Origin: DASRDU01 sp035652435
Lineage (GTDB): Bacteria > Acidobacteriota > Blastocatellia > RBC074
Assembly (NCBI GenBank): GCA_035652435.1
Contig: DASRDU010000148.1
Coordinates: 4,996 to 68,995 of the forward strand
Reading direction: 5' to 3'
Length of the DNA: 64,000 bases
The translations under genes were made by a program, and so were the position numbers. This document shows positions 19,201-28,571 of the stretch, one piece after another. Each line of letters opens with the position of its first letter. The first letter of the stretch is position 1. The notes below the pieces were generated by a model. That model made no database searches. It was not told the DNA's origin and saw only the letters and a list, made by a program, of their open reading frames with translations.

Positions 19201-21216
19201 GGTTGAGAGTTCGGTCTCGCGGAGCTTGTATTCGTAGCCGCGATAAGCCTCCGGATTCGCCACCTTCTCATACCTGCGCTCGACAAAGCGCAGCGTGATC
19301 TTCGCGGGGACCGGCTTGCCTTCGTAATCAGAGCTTCTGACTTTGATCTTCGCGGTCTCGTCCTTGTAATAAACGTAACGTTCCGGCTGCGCGTAAGCCA
19401 CGACGCTGCCGCGCGTGCCGACGAAGCCGGCCTTGCCTTCGATCACCCGGCGCGAGGCGTCTGTAACCTGAGCCTCCAGACGGTAGGTGTAATCGTAGCG
19501 ATCCTTCTCGTCCGGCTGCGGCACCTTGAAGTCAACCGTCAGGCGGCCGTTCGCGTCGAGCTTCCCTTCGCCCTCCTGAACCATGTCGTTGCCGTAGCCG
19601 TAATAACCGCCCTCCTCGTCTTCATCTTCGCCTTCAGCCTTGCCGATGCCGTCGTCTTCGCTCTGCCACCACCAGTGGTAATAACGCGAGCGGTAGATGT
19701 AATACTTCACCTCGGCATTACTGACGGGCGAGCCGAAAAAGTATTTCGCTTCGACGGCGTATTTCGCCGTGTCGCCGACGTTGATGAACTGCTTCGAAGC
19801 TTTGACCGTGACCTTGTATTCAGGCTTCTTGTATTCCTGCACTTCAAAGCTGCCGCGCGCCGTCGAGCCGCTGACTTTAGCGACGATGCTGTAATAGCCG
19901 AGTGGCGCGGCGCCCGTGATCTCAACCTCGCCGCTGAAAGTGCCGCGCGCGCTCAAGGGGATTTCTTTCTCCAGCAGCTTGCCATTGTTATTATCTTCAA
20001 CCGTGACGTTGACCGTGCGCGCGCCGGCGCCCTCATACCCGGCTTCGCCGAGCCGCCGCAGGATGCCCTTGAAGTAAACTTTCTGCGCCGGGCGATAGAC
20101 GGGCCGGTCGGTGTAGATGTAGCCGGTCACCTCGCCGCTGTTGCCTGTGTATTCGCCTTCATCACCTTCACCACCTTCGTCGCCATACCAGCCGAACAAG
20201 CCCTGCGACAGGTCAGAGATGGCGAACTGATTGCCGCTCGCCATAATCAGCAGGTCATCCCTGCCGACTTCGCTGCGTTCTTTTTCGGGGTCGCGGTCTT
20301 CGGGCGGGGTGTTGTCCTGCGGCGGCGGGTTGAGTTTTTCTTTTTCGACTCTGGTTTTGAGAATGCCGCTGCTGTCAGTCGTGCCGCTGGCGAGCGTCTT
20401 TCTGCCTCTGACGATTTCGACTTTCATGTTCGCGCGCGGCTCGCCCGATTTGCGGTCCACGGCAAAAACGACCATCTCGCCACCCGGCGCAGTCTTATTG
20501 ACCATCGTCAGATCGGTGACGACGGCAACGGTGTAAGCGCGCAGGTCGCCGTTGACGGCTTCAATGAGGTAGACGCCCGCGTCGAGACGGCCCAGCGAAA
20601 TCATCCGGTTGTCCCACTCGTTTTCGAGCGGCGTGAGCGGCTGTTTCCAGCGCGCCTTGATCTGCTGCGAGTTGAGGAGCGGCACGGTCGCGTAATCCGA
20701 AAAATTCAGCGGCAGGCGATCACCTTCGCCGCCCTGCCCGCGAAACTTTTCATTGAAGGCGGCGCGCGATTCGCGTTTGAGCTGGCCGCGGAAATAGTTC
20801 CTGACCGAATAAAAGATGCCGCGCTTGAAATCGCCGATGCGTTCAAGCACCGTCGGCCCTTTCTTCTGGCTGTAACTCGCCGCGACCTCGGTCTTCTCCT
20901 GCTCGCCCATCTGGTGCGGGTCGTTGAGCTGCTTGAAAAACTTCACCGGGTCGTTGACCTGGTAGACGCGGAAATCGAGCGCATCAATGTTCTGATAGCT
21001 GATCCAGATGCGCGCCCGGTCGCTCGTGCCATAGGTGCGGTTGGTTGACAGAGAGAAAAACGGCTTGCCTTTGGGCGTGCCGGACGGCTGGGGTGAAGCT
21101 GTGGCCTGAGTAGATTGATTACTTTGCGCACGCAGGCCTGCTACAGCCAGCGAAAAGATCGCGGCGATGACCACAAAGTAAATGGCGGCGACGGTGAAGT
21201 GATTTCGCAGTTTCAT
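16270..21216 (-). CDS. Bacterial alpha-2-macroglobulin, thioester type
   Basis: 1648 aa with a signal peptide (AIYFVVIAAIFSLAVAGLRAQ) and no lipobox, so probably periplasmic or anchored by a partner. MG (macroglobulin) domains fill the N-terminal two thirds, including YIYTDRPVYRPAQKVYFKG, a typical bacterial A2M motif. An acidic, Gly/Tyr-rich insert lies near residue 530. The bait region is not assignable by eye. The thioester motif is intact: PYGCTEQ with Cys1159, then an alpha-helical thioester domain (GGWGWWKNDKTDPFMTAYVVDGL) and a receptor-like C-terminal domain. Such proteins trap proteases that bypass the outer membrane by covalent attachment. The pairing with DUF1175 upstream is the yfaS/yfaT arrangement; the transpeptidase fusion downstream recalls A2M-PBP1C pairs. 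Confidence 0.95.
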   Translation of the reverse strand: MKLRNHFTVAAIYFVVIAAIFSLAVAGLRAQSNQSTQATASPQPSGTPKGKPFFSLSTNRTYGTSDRARIWISYQNIDALDFRVYQVNDPVKFFKQLNDPHQMGEQEKTEVAASYSQKKGPTVLERIGDFKRGIFYSVRNYFRGQLKRESRAAFNEKFRGQGGEGDRLPLNFSDYATVPLLNSQQIKARWKQPLTPLENEWDNRMISLGRLDAGVYLIEAVNGDLRAYTVAVVTDLTMVNKTAPGGEMVVFAVDRKSGEPRANMKVEIVRGRKTLASGTTDSSGILKTRVEKEKLNPPPQDNTPPEDRDPEKERSEVGRDDLLIMASGNQFAISDLSQGLFGWYGDEGGEGDEGEYTGNSGEVTGYIYTDRPVYRPAQKVYFKGILRRLGEAGYEGAGARTVNVTVEDNNNGKLLEKEIPLSARGTFSGEVEITGAAPLGYYSIVAKVSGSTARGSFEVQEYKKPEYKVTVKASKQFINVGDTAKYAVEAKYFFGSPVSNAEVKYYIYRSRYYHWWWQSEDDGIGKAEGEDEDEEGGYYGYGNDMVQEGEGKLDANGRLTVDFKVPQPDEKDRYDYTYRLEAQVTDASRRVIEGKAGFVGTRGSVVAYAQPERYVYYKDETAKIKVRSSDYEGKPVPAKITLRFVERRYEKVANPEAYRGYEYKLRETELSTADVATNAQGEASYDYRIPITGSIDIQTIVNENGKKILSEGGYLWATDRDNKWADYAYRDDSSIKLIPDKKSYKPGETAHVLAMLPTDKAHLLVTTELASIMTARKIDVAGRTVMIDVPIEARYAPNAYLCVSYVRDGELYNSDKMLAVPAKDKFLSLEIIPNKKEYKPREAASYTVLARNANGSPAAGAEVSLGVVDEAVYSIRPENSGDIRRAFYGTRPNSVQTNFSTSYNFSGYSGDKPVQIAKNKRSYQLADFKNESQYAEPTIRKEFKDTAFWQPDVITGADGKATVNFTLPDNLTTWRATARAVTADTKVGSGVGKVLARKDLILRLETPRFLTEGDTVTLSGIVHNYLDSDKQTEISIEVNGAQLLDQPKQTVTVKKQGEVRIDWRIAAPQVGKATLLAKALTNAESDAIELPLEIVPQGLRQTKGNTLTLSDESVEKTLDLNLPANANNIARSLRIEASPSITGTLFGALDYLTSYPYGCTEQTMSSFLPNIIVAQVLKDVKGTTIRATNNLDQKVQRGLDKLYGYQHTDTDGGWGWWKNDKTDPFMTAYVVDGLTQARAAGYAIVDWRLSRARDALKKMIEANKDENGKAIDAEERAYMIYALYAADEGDAKYLGELFNSRGSLQPYGRALLALALKKRGDGRSVQVAGEIERSARANEFEAYWESQRKAWYGGVIDEHLEATALSLKALAQISPKSPLLPKTARWLISNRQHGCYWYSTKDTSFALLGLVDYVKVSQELAPDYTVEVYLNGEQVLTKRLTAADVASKQPIVIERKGTALANGNQVRIVKRGKGTLWFSSALDYYTRIQGNEQVAAAGSNDLKLTREYLRLRVDESGDKPKWVVEPLAGEVRSGDLIVVRLHLTGNRAQRLLVEDPIPAGCEQIDRAYGIAFDYTTNRWTSWYSMREFRDQKTALFTEYFDGDATYQYALRVQIPGDFKVAPARAERMYQPTVQSNTANAGLKILDKK

Positions 21217-21238
21217 AATCCCTCTGTCTTCGGCTTCA

Positions 21239-22045
21239 TTACTCCAGAATCTTCAACCGGTAGAAGCCGAGAAAATTGCGGTTGCTCTCAACCGGGCGCC
21301 AGCGTTTGTCGGGGTGCTGATCAAGCACGGCGAGCCGCACTTTCTTGATCGTCCCCTCATCCGTCGGCGAGGAGCCGGTGTGATAAACCACCCAGTCGGA
21401 TGCGCCTTCCGAAGCCTCGCGGGCTTCGCCCAGGAAAATCATCACGTGATACGGGAACTTCTGCACCCAGGGCTGGTGAAAGAAGAGCAGGTCACCCGAT
21501 TGCGCCCTGCGGCGCTCGCGGCTGATGAAGACGCTGTTGTAGTTTTTGAGCGTCTTCGCGTCGGCGAACTCGGAAAATTTATCCGCGCTCAAATCAGCCT
21601 CATTGAACGACCCGAAATCAGTGCGGAACAGTTTTTCGCCCAGCGGATTGCGTTCGAGACTGTAAGCGCGCACGTCCGGCGCGACGGGTTCATACCCTTC
21701 GCCCATTTTCTGGAACCACGGGCGGTCGTGCCGGCGCAACGCTTCGCGCCACGCGAAGCGCACCAGCCCGGCGCAATCGCGCTGCCCGGCATTCCATTCG
21801 TCGCTGATCCGGTAAAACTGCATTTCAGCGATGGCCGTAAACCAGCGGCGGAAGCTGGCGCGGTCTTCAAACGAACGCAGTTCCGCGCCGTCGGGGATGC
21901 CGTCCCCGTCGGAATCGGCCAGATAAGTTGCGGGCTGGTGGACGGGCGTGCGTGAGGCCGTGCGGGCCTGCGAAGCCCCGCCGCAGGCGGCCATCAGGAG
22001 GATGGCGAACAGGCACAGCGTAATGGGGAGATAAACAGGCTTCAT
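21239..22045 (-). CDS. DUF1175 family lipoprotein (YfaT-like)
   Basis: 268 aa. Lipoprotein signal LCLFAILLMAACGG with Cys near residue 21. A D-x-D-x-DG calcium-like loop (DSDGDGIPDGAEL) follows, then the conserved DUF1175 core FRRWFTAIAEMQFYRISDEWNAGQRDCAGLVRFAWREAL. The RDCAGLVRFAW segment looks like the Cys region of NlpC/CHAP-type folds, and a later H (PYHVMIFLG) and D could complete a catalytic set; that is inference. In enterobacteria DUF1175 proteins are encoded with YfaS-type alpha-2-macroglobulins, and here it is the first gene of the operon, 22 bp before the A2M gene. Confidence 0.9.
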   Translation of the reverse strand: MKPVYLPITLCLFAILLMAACGGASQARTASRTPVHQPATYLADSDGDGIPDGAELRSFEDRASFRRWFTAIAEMQFYRISDEWNAGQRDCAGLVRFAWREALRRHDRPWFQKMGEGYEPVAPDVRAYSLERNPLGEKLFRTDFGSFNEADLSADKFSEFADAKTLKNYNSVFISRERRRAQSGDLLFFHQPWVQKFPYHVMIFLGEAREASEGASDWVVYHTGSSPTDEGTIKKVRLAVLDQHPDKRWRPVESNRNFLGFYRLKILE

Positions 22046-22233
22046 ATTGAAACCGACGAACCATCCGAAGCCGTCCGGCCGGGTTCGTAGTTACTGGTCA
22101 ACAGCGGCGGTAACTATAGCAAAGTCGCCGGAAAGACGCGAAGTGACGGCGCCGCAGAGAGGAGGGTGGGGAGTAACGACGGGTGGCTGTGGATAGCCAC
22201 GAGAAGCGGAAGGCGGTGATGGCTTTCTGACCT

Positions 22234-22989
22234 CTATCCGTTCTCAGGCGCGGCGACGAACCGATAACCGAGGCCGCGAACAGTCAGCAGGTGACGCGGT
22301 TTGGCAGGGTTATCTTCAAGGTACTTTCTGAGCCGGACGATGAAATTATCAATCGCGCGGGTGTCGGTCTCTTCGTGCAGTTCCCAGACGTCTTCGAGGA
22401 TTTCCTTGCGCGAAACGGCCCTGCCCGCGTGGGTGATCAGGTGGCGCAGCAGCTTCGCTTCCATCAGCGTCAGGTGGATGACGCGTTCGTCCTTTGATTT
22501 ACCGGCCCGCAATTCGAGTCTGCTGAAATCAATTGTCTTTCCGTCGAAGGCGAACACATCATCTGTGACCGGGCGCGCGGCTCTGGCACCCTCACGCTCG
22601 CGGTTGAGATGAAACCATTCGTGCCGCCGCAACAACCCGCGCAGGCGCGCGAGCAGAATCGCCAGCTCAAACGGCTTCGGCAGGTAATCGTCGGCGCCGG
22701 ACTCGAACCCACGCAGCACGTCTTCAGGCCGGCTGCGCGCGGTGAGCATGAGGATCGGAACGAACTGTTCGGCCTGACGCAGTTCGGCGGCCACCGCGAA
22801 ACCATCCTTGCCGGGCAGCATGACGTCAAGCACCACGGCATCATATTGCCCGGCGGCAGCGAGCAGGAGCCTCACAGCTGTTTCGCCATCGGTCACGACA
22901 TCCACCGCGTAGCCTTCCGCTTCGAGGTTGAAGCGTAACCCCTCGGCCAGATGCGTTTCGTCTTCGACAATCAGTATTCTGCCCATCAA
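22234..22989 (-). CDS. OmpR/PhoB-family response regulator
   Basis: 251 aa (MMGRILIVEDET; the second Met at 22986 is equally possible). The receiver domain, about 3-120, has the acidic pair ED, phospho-acceptor Asp in VVLDVMLPGKDG, Thr in LTARSR and Lys in YLPKPFE. The C-terminal winged helix, about 150-248, ends RHLLTVRGLGYRFVA, the usual OmpR wing signature. It follows the kinase gene by 8 bp in the same direction, so the two form a two-component system. The target is unknown; proximity to the A2M operon, whose start is about 190 bp further left on the same strand, makes that operon a candidate. Confidence 0.95.
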   Translation of the reverse strand: MMGRILIVEDETHLAEGLRFNLEAEGYAVDVVTDGETAVRLLLAAAGQYDAVVLDVMLPGKDGFAVAAELRQAEQFVPILMLTARSRPEDVLRGFESGADDYLPKPFELAILLARLRGLLRRHEWFHLNREREGARAARPVTDDVFAFDGKTIDFSRLELRAGKSKDERVIHLTLMEAKLLRHLITHAGRAVSRKEILEDVWELHEETDTRAIDNFIVRLRKYLEDNPAKPRHLLTVRGLGYRFVAAPENG

Positions 22990-22997
22990 TTTACTCG

Positions 22998-23909
<912 letters not shown>

Positions 23910-23910
23910 T

Positions 23911-23956
23911 GTAAGAAAAGAAGAAAGCCTGCGGAAGGCGATTCCCGCAGGCTTTC
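23911..23956 (-). terminator. Intrinsic terminator of the desaturase gene
   Basis: Perfect 12-bp inverted repeat GAAAGCCTGCGG / CCGCAGGCTTTC (23923-23934, 23945-23956). On the minus strand it is followed by TTCTTTTCTTAC. It lies between the desaturase stop (23986) and the kinase start (23909), so kinase expression must come from read-through or from a promoter close to this hairpin. Confidence 0.85.
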
Positions 23957-23985
23957 CCGAGTGACAAGTCAGTTGAGGCCGAGGC

Positions 23986-24873
23986 TCAGGCCGCGTTTTG
24001 CACGGGCTGGGCGGCATTGAGATCGGTGCCGACTTCCGGCAATGCCTGCTTCAGGTCAACCAGCCGGACGTTTTTTGCGAGGCCGAGCAGTTGCAGCACG
24101 CGGATGCCGTACCAGTTGACGTCAATTTCGTACCACTTCAGGCCGTGCCGTGCCGCCGCCGGGTAAGCGTGATGATTGTTGTGCCAGCCTTCACCGAAGC
24201 TGATCAAGGCGACCCACCACAGATTGGTCGAATCATCTTTGGTCTCAAAGCGGCGCGACCCCCAGATGTGCGCGGCTGAATTGACGAACCACGTCGCGTG
24301 CCACGAAAAGACGACGCGCACGAACACACCCCACATCACGTACGGCCAGCCGCCAATCGCCAGCAGGATCAGTCCGAGCGCCACCTGCGTGACCCAGTGC
24401 CAGTGCGTCAGCCAGACGTAAAAACGATCCTTCGCCAGATCGGGGGCGTAGCGTGACAGGCCCGCGGTTTTGTTGTGGAAACCTTCACCCCGGATGATCC
24501 AGCCCATGTGTGACCACCATGCGCCGTCGCGCGGTGAGTGCGGGTCGCCTTCACGGTCAGTAAAGGCATGATGAATGCGATGCGTCGCCACCCAGGAGAT
24601 CGGCCCGCCTTCCAGCGCGAGGGCCCCACAGACAGTCAGAAAATATTCGACCGGCTTCGGCACTTTGTAACCGCGGTGCGTCAGCAGCCGGTGATAGCCG
24701 ATGCCGATGCCGAGACTGCCGGCGACCCACCACATCAGCACGGCGACGGCGAGCGCCTCCCACGAAAACATAAACAGCGCGCTGACTGCGGCGACATGAA
24801 TCGCGCCGACGAAGAAAGTCATCGCCCAGTTAATTGCCAGTTCGTCTTTTTTGATGATTGCTTTTTTTGCCAT
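23986..24873 (-). CDS. Acyl-CoA/fatty acid desaturase (delta-9 type)
   Basis: 295 aa from MAKKAIIKKDELAINW (24873); the ORF extends to 25155 but the extra N-terminus is not protein-like. A membrane di-iron enzyme that inserts a double bond in acyl chains. The three His boxes are intact: HRLLTHRGY (HxxxxH), HRIHHAFTD (HxxHH) and HNNHHAYP (HxxHH). Four hydrophobic segments flank them (FFVGAIHVAAVSALFMFSW and others). The family name is usual for stearoyl-CoA-like desaturases; whether the substrate is acyl-CoA, acyl-ACP or phospholipid cannot be decided here. Single gene with its own terminator, positioned after the degenerate AAA+ regulator, which may control it. Confidence 0.93.
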   Translation of the reverse strand: MAKKAIIKKDELAINWAMTFFVGAIHVAAVSALFMFSWEALAVAVLMWWVAGSLGIGIGYHRLLTHRGYKVPKPVEYFLTVCGALALEGGPISWVATHRIHHAFTDREGDPHSPRDGAWWSHMGWIIRGEGFHNKTAGLSRYAPDLAKDRFYVWLTHWHWVTQVALGLILLAIGGWPYVMWGVFVRVVFSWHATWFVNSAAHIWGSRRFETKDDSTNLWWVALISFGEGWHNNHHAYPAAARHGLKWYEIDVNWYGIRVLQLLGLAKNVRLVDLKQALPEVGTDLNAAQPVQNAA

Positions 24874-25097
24874 GAAAATTCCCGTGATCCTCTCTCTGGT
24901 TGAGATCCTGTTGCAGACCGAGACCCCGTTCGGCGATGAAGTTTTCTGAAATGACTCTGAAATGCGTTGATATTGATTCGCGTCCGGGGGGCGACCTGCG
25001 ACGTCAGCATAACAAACTGCCGTCGGGTTAAATGTAATAGTTATGTAAGCTTTGATTGCAGGCGGGAAAGCGGGAGCGGGAGAAAAGGAGGGGGAGA

Positions 25098-25144
25098 GAA
25101 GCTGGAAAAAGGAGGTTGGCGTTTTCTCCCCTTTCCCCAGCTTC
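25098..25144. repeat. Imperfect inverted repeat after the AAA+ regulator gene
   Basis: GAAGCTGG-AAAAA-GGAG (25098-25114) pairs with CTCC-CCTTTC-CCCAGCTTC (25126-25144) just past the regulator stop at 25152. It could act as a transcription stop on the minus strand, though the following bases are C/T-mixed rather than a clean T-run. The rest of 24874-25151 shows no gene. Confidence 0.4.
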
Positions 25145-25151
25145 TTCTTTT

Positions 25152-26150
25152 TCAATCTTTCTTCTGTTCGGCGAAGCGCTTGAGCTTCATGTTCAGCGTC
25201 TGCACGCGGAGGCCGAGCAGTGCGGCGGCTTTCGTCTGATTGCCGTTGGTCTGACTGAGCGCGGTCTCGATCAGCGCGCGTTCATAATCATCCACCATCT
25301 GCGGCAGGTCAATGCCGCTGGCCGGGATTGATTTGAATGTCGCGTAGCGGATGCGCGTCGGCAGCAGCGATTCGTCAATCTGATGCGGCGGCGTGCGGCT
25401 GATGGCGCTCTCCAGAATCTCTTCCAGTTCATCAATGTTGCGCTCCCAGACGTATTCCGTCAGCATCTTCATCGCCGTCGGCGAGATGTCGTGCGCGCCC
25501 TTGTTGAGACGCTGCGTGATGCGTTCGACGAGGCGGCTGGCGAGGTAGGGGATGTCTTCACTGCGTTCGCGCAGCGGTTTGATCATGAAGCTGGACGAGC
25601 GGAGCATTTCGATCAGGCCGTAGGCGATCCGATTCCCGGCGTTCATCTCGCTCGGGTTCCACTCGGTCGAAAAGATCAGCCGCTGCCGGTTCGCCTGGGC
25701 CGGGCGGTTGCGCCAGCGCTGTTCCTCCAGATAAACCGCGAAGCGCTGTTGCAGCAGCAGCGGCAGGCTGACCAGTTCGTTGATGAAGATTGTGCCGTGG
25801 TGAAAGGTCTCCATCACCCCCTGCGGCCCGAACAGCAGTGCGTGCAGTGCGTCGCTGCTCAGACCGTGGGCGTTGACGGCAAAGAACGGTTGTGCCCAGT
25901 ATTCGCTCGCCTGATGCAGCGCGCGCGCGATCTTTTCCTGACGCAGGCCGCGTTCGCCGATGAGCAGCGTCGGTTGCCATTGCGAAGCCTGTACGCTGAC
26001 GAATTCCTTGAGTTCGGTGACGTTGGTGCTGACGCCGATGAAACATTCGTAATCCTGTAAGGAGATGCTGCGCGGCGCGCCAACCAGTGACAGGCCGGGA
26101 CGAGGTTGAGGTGCTAGTGTGGCGAGATTCTCGTTTGCCTTGGTGGTCAT
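25152..26150 (-). CDS. Degenerate sigma-54-activator-like AAA+ regulator with Fis helix-turn-helix
   Basis: 332 aa from MTTKANENLATL (26150), with AGGAG five bases ahead; this site beats the upstream Met at 26165. An AAA+ domain like that of NtrC-type activators covers about 35-270, but key parts are altered: Walker A reads GERGLRQEK instead of G-E-x-G-x-G-K-E, the GAFTGA loop is absent (LLFGPQGVMETFHHGTIFINEL joins directly), and Walker B has INEL in place of LDE. The C-terminus is an intact Fis helix-turn-helix (NQTKAAALLGLRVQTLNMKLKRF). It probably binds DNA but is unlikely to remodel sigma-54 polymerase. No receiver domain. The desaturase gene follows on the same strand. Confidence 0.85.
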   Translation of the reverse strand: MTTKANENLATLAPQPRPGLSLVGAPRSISLQDYECFIGVSTNVTELKEFVSVQASQWQPTLLIGERGLRQEKIARALHQASEYWAQPFFAVNAHGLSSDALHALLFGPQGVMETFHHGTIFINELVSLPLLLQQRFAVYLEEQRWRNRPAQANRQRLIFSTEWNPSEMNAGNRIAYGLIEMLRSSSFMIKPLRERSEDIPYLASRLVERITQRLNKGAHDISPTAMKMLTEYVWERNIDELEEILESAISRTPPHQIDESLLPTRIRYATFKSIPASGIDLPQMVDDYERALIETALSQTNGNQTKAAALLGLRVQTLNMKLKRFAEQKKD

Positions 26151-26320
26151 AACTACTCCTGACAACTATCAGTGACTGTCCTTGATCTGAAGGTTTCCGG
26201 GGCCGTTCGTTCTGGCACAAACTTGCGGTCGGTAACAATTACGGACAAGGGTTCAGAAAGTTCCACTGAATACCTGGCTGATCATATTAATCGCCAACAC
26301 CCACCCTTTATATTACCGCT

Positions 26321-27604
26321 TCACTGCCTTTTAAGTCTGATGCTCGCGCTGAAGCCGGTCAGGTTCAGTTGCGCGCCGCCTTTGCCGTGTGTGGCCTGCA
26401 ACCTCCGCCTGAATGAGCCGAGGGTTGTCCCCTGCCTGACCTGCACGGGGAAATCTGTTTCAATCTCACCGCTGGCGGTCTTCGCCAGCAGGTCGAAATC
26501 GGTGTCGGCAGGCAGCAGGATCAGGATTTCACCGCTGAAGCTGTCGAAGTCATACCGTCCGTTTCTGGACACTCTGCCTTGAAACCGGACGCTGCCGCTG
26601 TGGCTGTGGACGCGCACTTCTTCGCTTTCCACGTCGCGCAGCAGGATGCTGCCGCTGGTCGAATCCGCACCGATGCCGCCCCTGACAGACGTAATTTCAA
26701 TCGAGCCGCTGACGGTATTGGTGCGGACGCCTTCCTGCACGTCACGGGCGATGATGCGACCGCTGACGGTGGAGGCCGTCACACGACCTTTTATTTTTTC
26801 GACAGTGACCGTGTCGCTCGTGCTTCCGGCATCAACGTCACCGGCAACGTCGGTGACAAAAACCGTTCCACTGACCGAGCGCGCCCCGACCCGCCCGCCG
26901 ACGCGCTCCAGCCTGACGCCGCCGCTGGTCGAGGAAACATTCGCGTCATCCCTGACCTCAGCCGCGCGAATCCAGCCGCTGGTGTTGTGGGCATTGAGAT
27001 GCGAGCTGAGATCGTTGATCTGCAGATTGCCGCTGGTCGAGTTGATCGTCAGCGCGCCTTTAATGCTGCCGGCCGTGATGTTCCCGCTCGTGGTTGAGAG
27101 GTTGGCGTCACCCCCGACCGACTGCGCCAGAATGCTGCCGCTCGTGGAGCGGGCAACCACTCTCGCACTCACGCCGCTTACGGTAATGTCGCCGCTGACC
27201 GAACTGAGCGAATTGAGGTTCGCGGAGCGCGGGACTCTAAGGTCGTAATCAACCGAGATGCCGGGCCCGCGCCAGTTGCGCGGGTAGATGGTGCGAATTT
27301 CGACGCGATCCGGCGAGGTCAAAACCTGAATCTCAACTTTATCCAGGTCGTCATTGCCGCGCTGAGGGCGCTTGACCGCATCAACTTTGACCCTGTTTTC
27401 ATCCCACCCGGTCACGTGAATGTAGCCGCTCACGTTGCTCACGCTCACGGTCCCGCCCGGGTTCAGGTTGTAAGTCTCGTGCAGCTCGGCCCGGTTCTGG
27501 CTGCTCGTCTGCGCTGCAACTGTGGCTGCGGTAATGAAGACCAGCAGAAGCGCCTGGAATAAAGAGGCAAAGTGCCCCCTGGTTGTAGGTTTCGGTCTGT
27601 TCAT
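26321..27604 (-). CDS. Secreted DUF4097 beta-repeat protein
   Basis: 427 aa from MNRPKPTTRG (27604), preceded by AGAAG. Signal peptide LFQALLLVFITAATVAAQ. The mature protein is a run of short beta-strand turns with the motif S-x-S-G-x-I/V (NVSGYIHV, SVSGDITV, STSGSILA, TTSGNITA, STSGNLQI, TSGGVRL, SVSGTVFV, TVSGRIIA, TVSGSIEI, STSGSILL), as in DUF4097, predicted to be a right-handed solenoid. It is probably periplasmic or surface-exposed; its role is unknown. It is the last gene of the operon that starts at 30171 and holds an ECF sigma factor and its anti-sigma factor. Confidence 0.9.
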   Translation of the reverse strand: MNRPKPTTRGHFASLFQALLLVFITAATVAAQTSSQNRAELHETYNLNPGGTVSVSNVSGYIHVTGWDENRVKVDAVKRPQRGNDDLDKVEIQVLTSPDRVEIRTIYPRNWRGPGISVDYDLRVPRSANLNSLSSVSGDITVSGVSARVVARSTSGSILAQSVGGDANLSTTSGNITAGSIKGALTINSTSGNLQINDLSSHLNAHNTSGWIRAAEVRDDANVSSTSGGVRLERVGGRVGARSVSGTVFVTDVAGDVDAGSTSDTVTVEKIKGRVTASTVSGRIIARDVQEGVRTNTVSGSIEITSVRGGIGADSTSGSILLRDVESEEVRVHSHSGSVRFQGRVSRNGRYDFDSFSGEILILLPADTDFDLLAKTASGEIETDFPVQVRQGTTLGSFRRRLQATHGKGGAQLNLTGFSASIRLKRQ

Positions 27605-27640
27605 CTTCTGGCTATCCACAAAAATTCAGTAACGAGTACA

Positions 27641-28540
27641 TTACTGCATTGCGATCTCCTGCATCAGCTCAACCTTCTTTGCGTAAGCGGCCAGCAGAAA
27701 CTGCCCGGCAGTCGGGTCATTCGGCTGTTCACGCATGGCGCGGCGGCTGGCGGCGATGGAGCTGTTGATGAGTTCAAGGCTCTTTTCGTACTGCGCAAGC
27801 AGCGTCGGGTTGAGCGTGTCCTTGCGACGCGCGATCTTCTGTTCGAGCAACTGAATCGCGTTCTGATACTCACGGGCGGCGCGCGCCACCTGCTGCTGGA
27901 TCAGGTCATCTTCATTGAGGCGGCGAGGCAGAGGTGTGGATTCCTTCTTATATGTGGCAGGAGCCGGGCGTTGCTTTTTCTCTGACTCCCGCGGACGATT
28001 ATTCGCTTGTTGATCATCGTTTGGAGGCACCACAGAAAGTGGTGGCGACACAGGAGTATTTGTCGGACCTGGCTGCGGCGTATTTACCGGAGATGGTGTG
28101 TCACTCCCAGCCCGTTCCCCGCCCGCCGATTTGTCACGGCTGAGTGAAAAGTAAAGTGCTGTTGCCGTGACTGAAACGATCACCAGTACCGTCGCAAAAG
28201 CTGCCTGTCGCAGCAACGCAGGCGTCAGCAGGCCGCCGAAGCCGAGCGCGGCAAACCATTCGCGCAGGCGCGAGCCCCGGGCCGGCTGAATCTCCGGCGC
28301 GGGTGATTTATCGCCGATGCGCGCGCGAATCACTTCCCACATCTCAGCCGAAGGCTCAAGCGCCGTCTGTTCGTAGAAACGCGAGAAGATTTCATGCTCC
28401 TGCTCCAGTTCCTCGCGCACCCGCCGGCAATCCGCACAGGCGGTCAGATGCTCTCTGACCGCGGCCGTGCGCGACTCGCCCAGCTCGCCGTAAAGGAAAT
28501 CTTCAAGCTCCGTCTGACATCGTTCGCAGTTCATAGTCAT
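27641..28540 (-). CDS. Anti-sigma factor with zinc-finger (zf-HC2) domain
   Basis: 299 aa (MTMNCERCQTELEDFLYGEL). The N-terminal ZAS domain has the H-x3-C-x2-C motif, HLTACADC at residues about 31-38, with an upstream Cys pair (CERC). One membrane segment at about 110-130 (FATVLVIVSVTATALYFSL) is followed by a Pro/Thr/Asn-rich periplasmic linker and a basic C-terminal helical region (QVAREYQNAIQLLEQKIA-like). It should hold the ECF sigma factor encoded 31 bp upstream inactive at the membrane and release it in response to an envelope signal. Confidence 0.92.
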   Translation of the reverse strand: MTMNCERCQTELEDFLYGELGESRTAAVREHLTACADCRRVREELEQEHEIFSRFYEQTALEPSAEMWEVIRARIGDKSPAPEIQPARGSRLREWFAALGFGGLLTPALLRQAAFATVLVIVSVTATALYFSLSRDKSAGGERAGSDTPSPVNTPQPGPTNTPVSPPLSVVPPNDDQQANNRPRESEKKQRPAPATYKKESTPLPRRLNEDDLIQQQVARAAREYQNAIQLLEQKIARRKDTLNPTLLAQYEKSLELINSSIAASRRAMREQPNDPTAGQFLLAAYAKKVELMQEIAMQ

Positions 28541-28571
28541 TGACCGTTAAGTGAAAAGCCTCTGGAAGAGA

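Noticed and set aside
19675..21048. 457-codon plus-strand ORF inside alpha-2-macroglobulin
   Set aside because: Mirror of the coding strand in GC-rich DNA, with no start-site support and no recognisable sequence.
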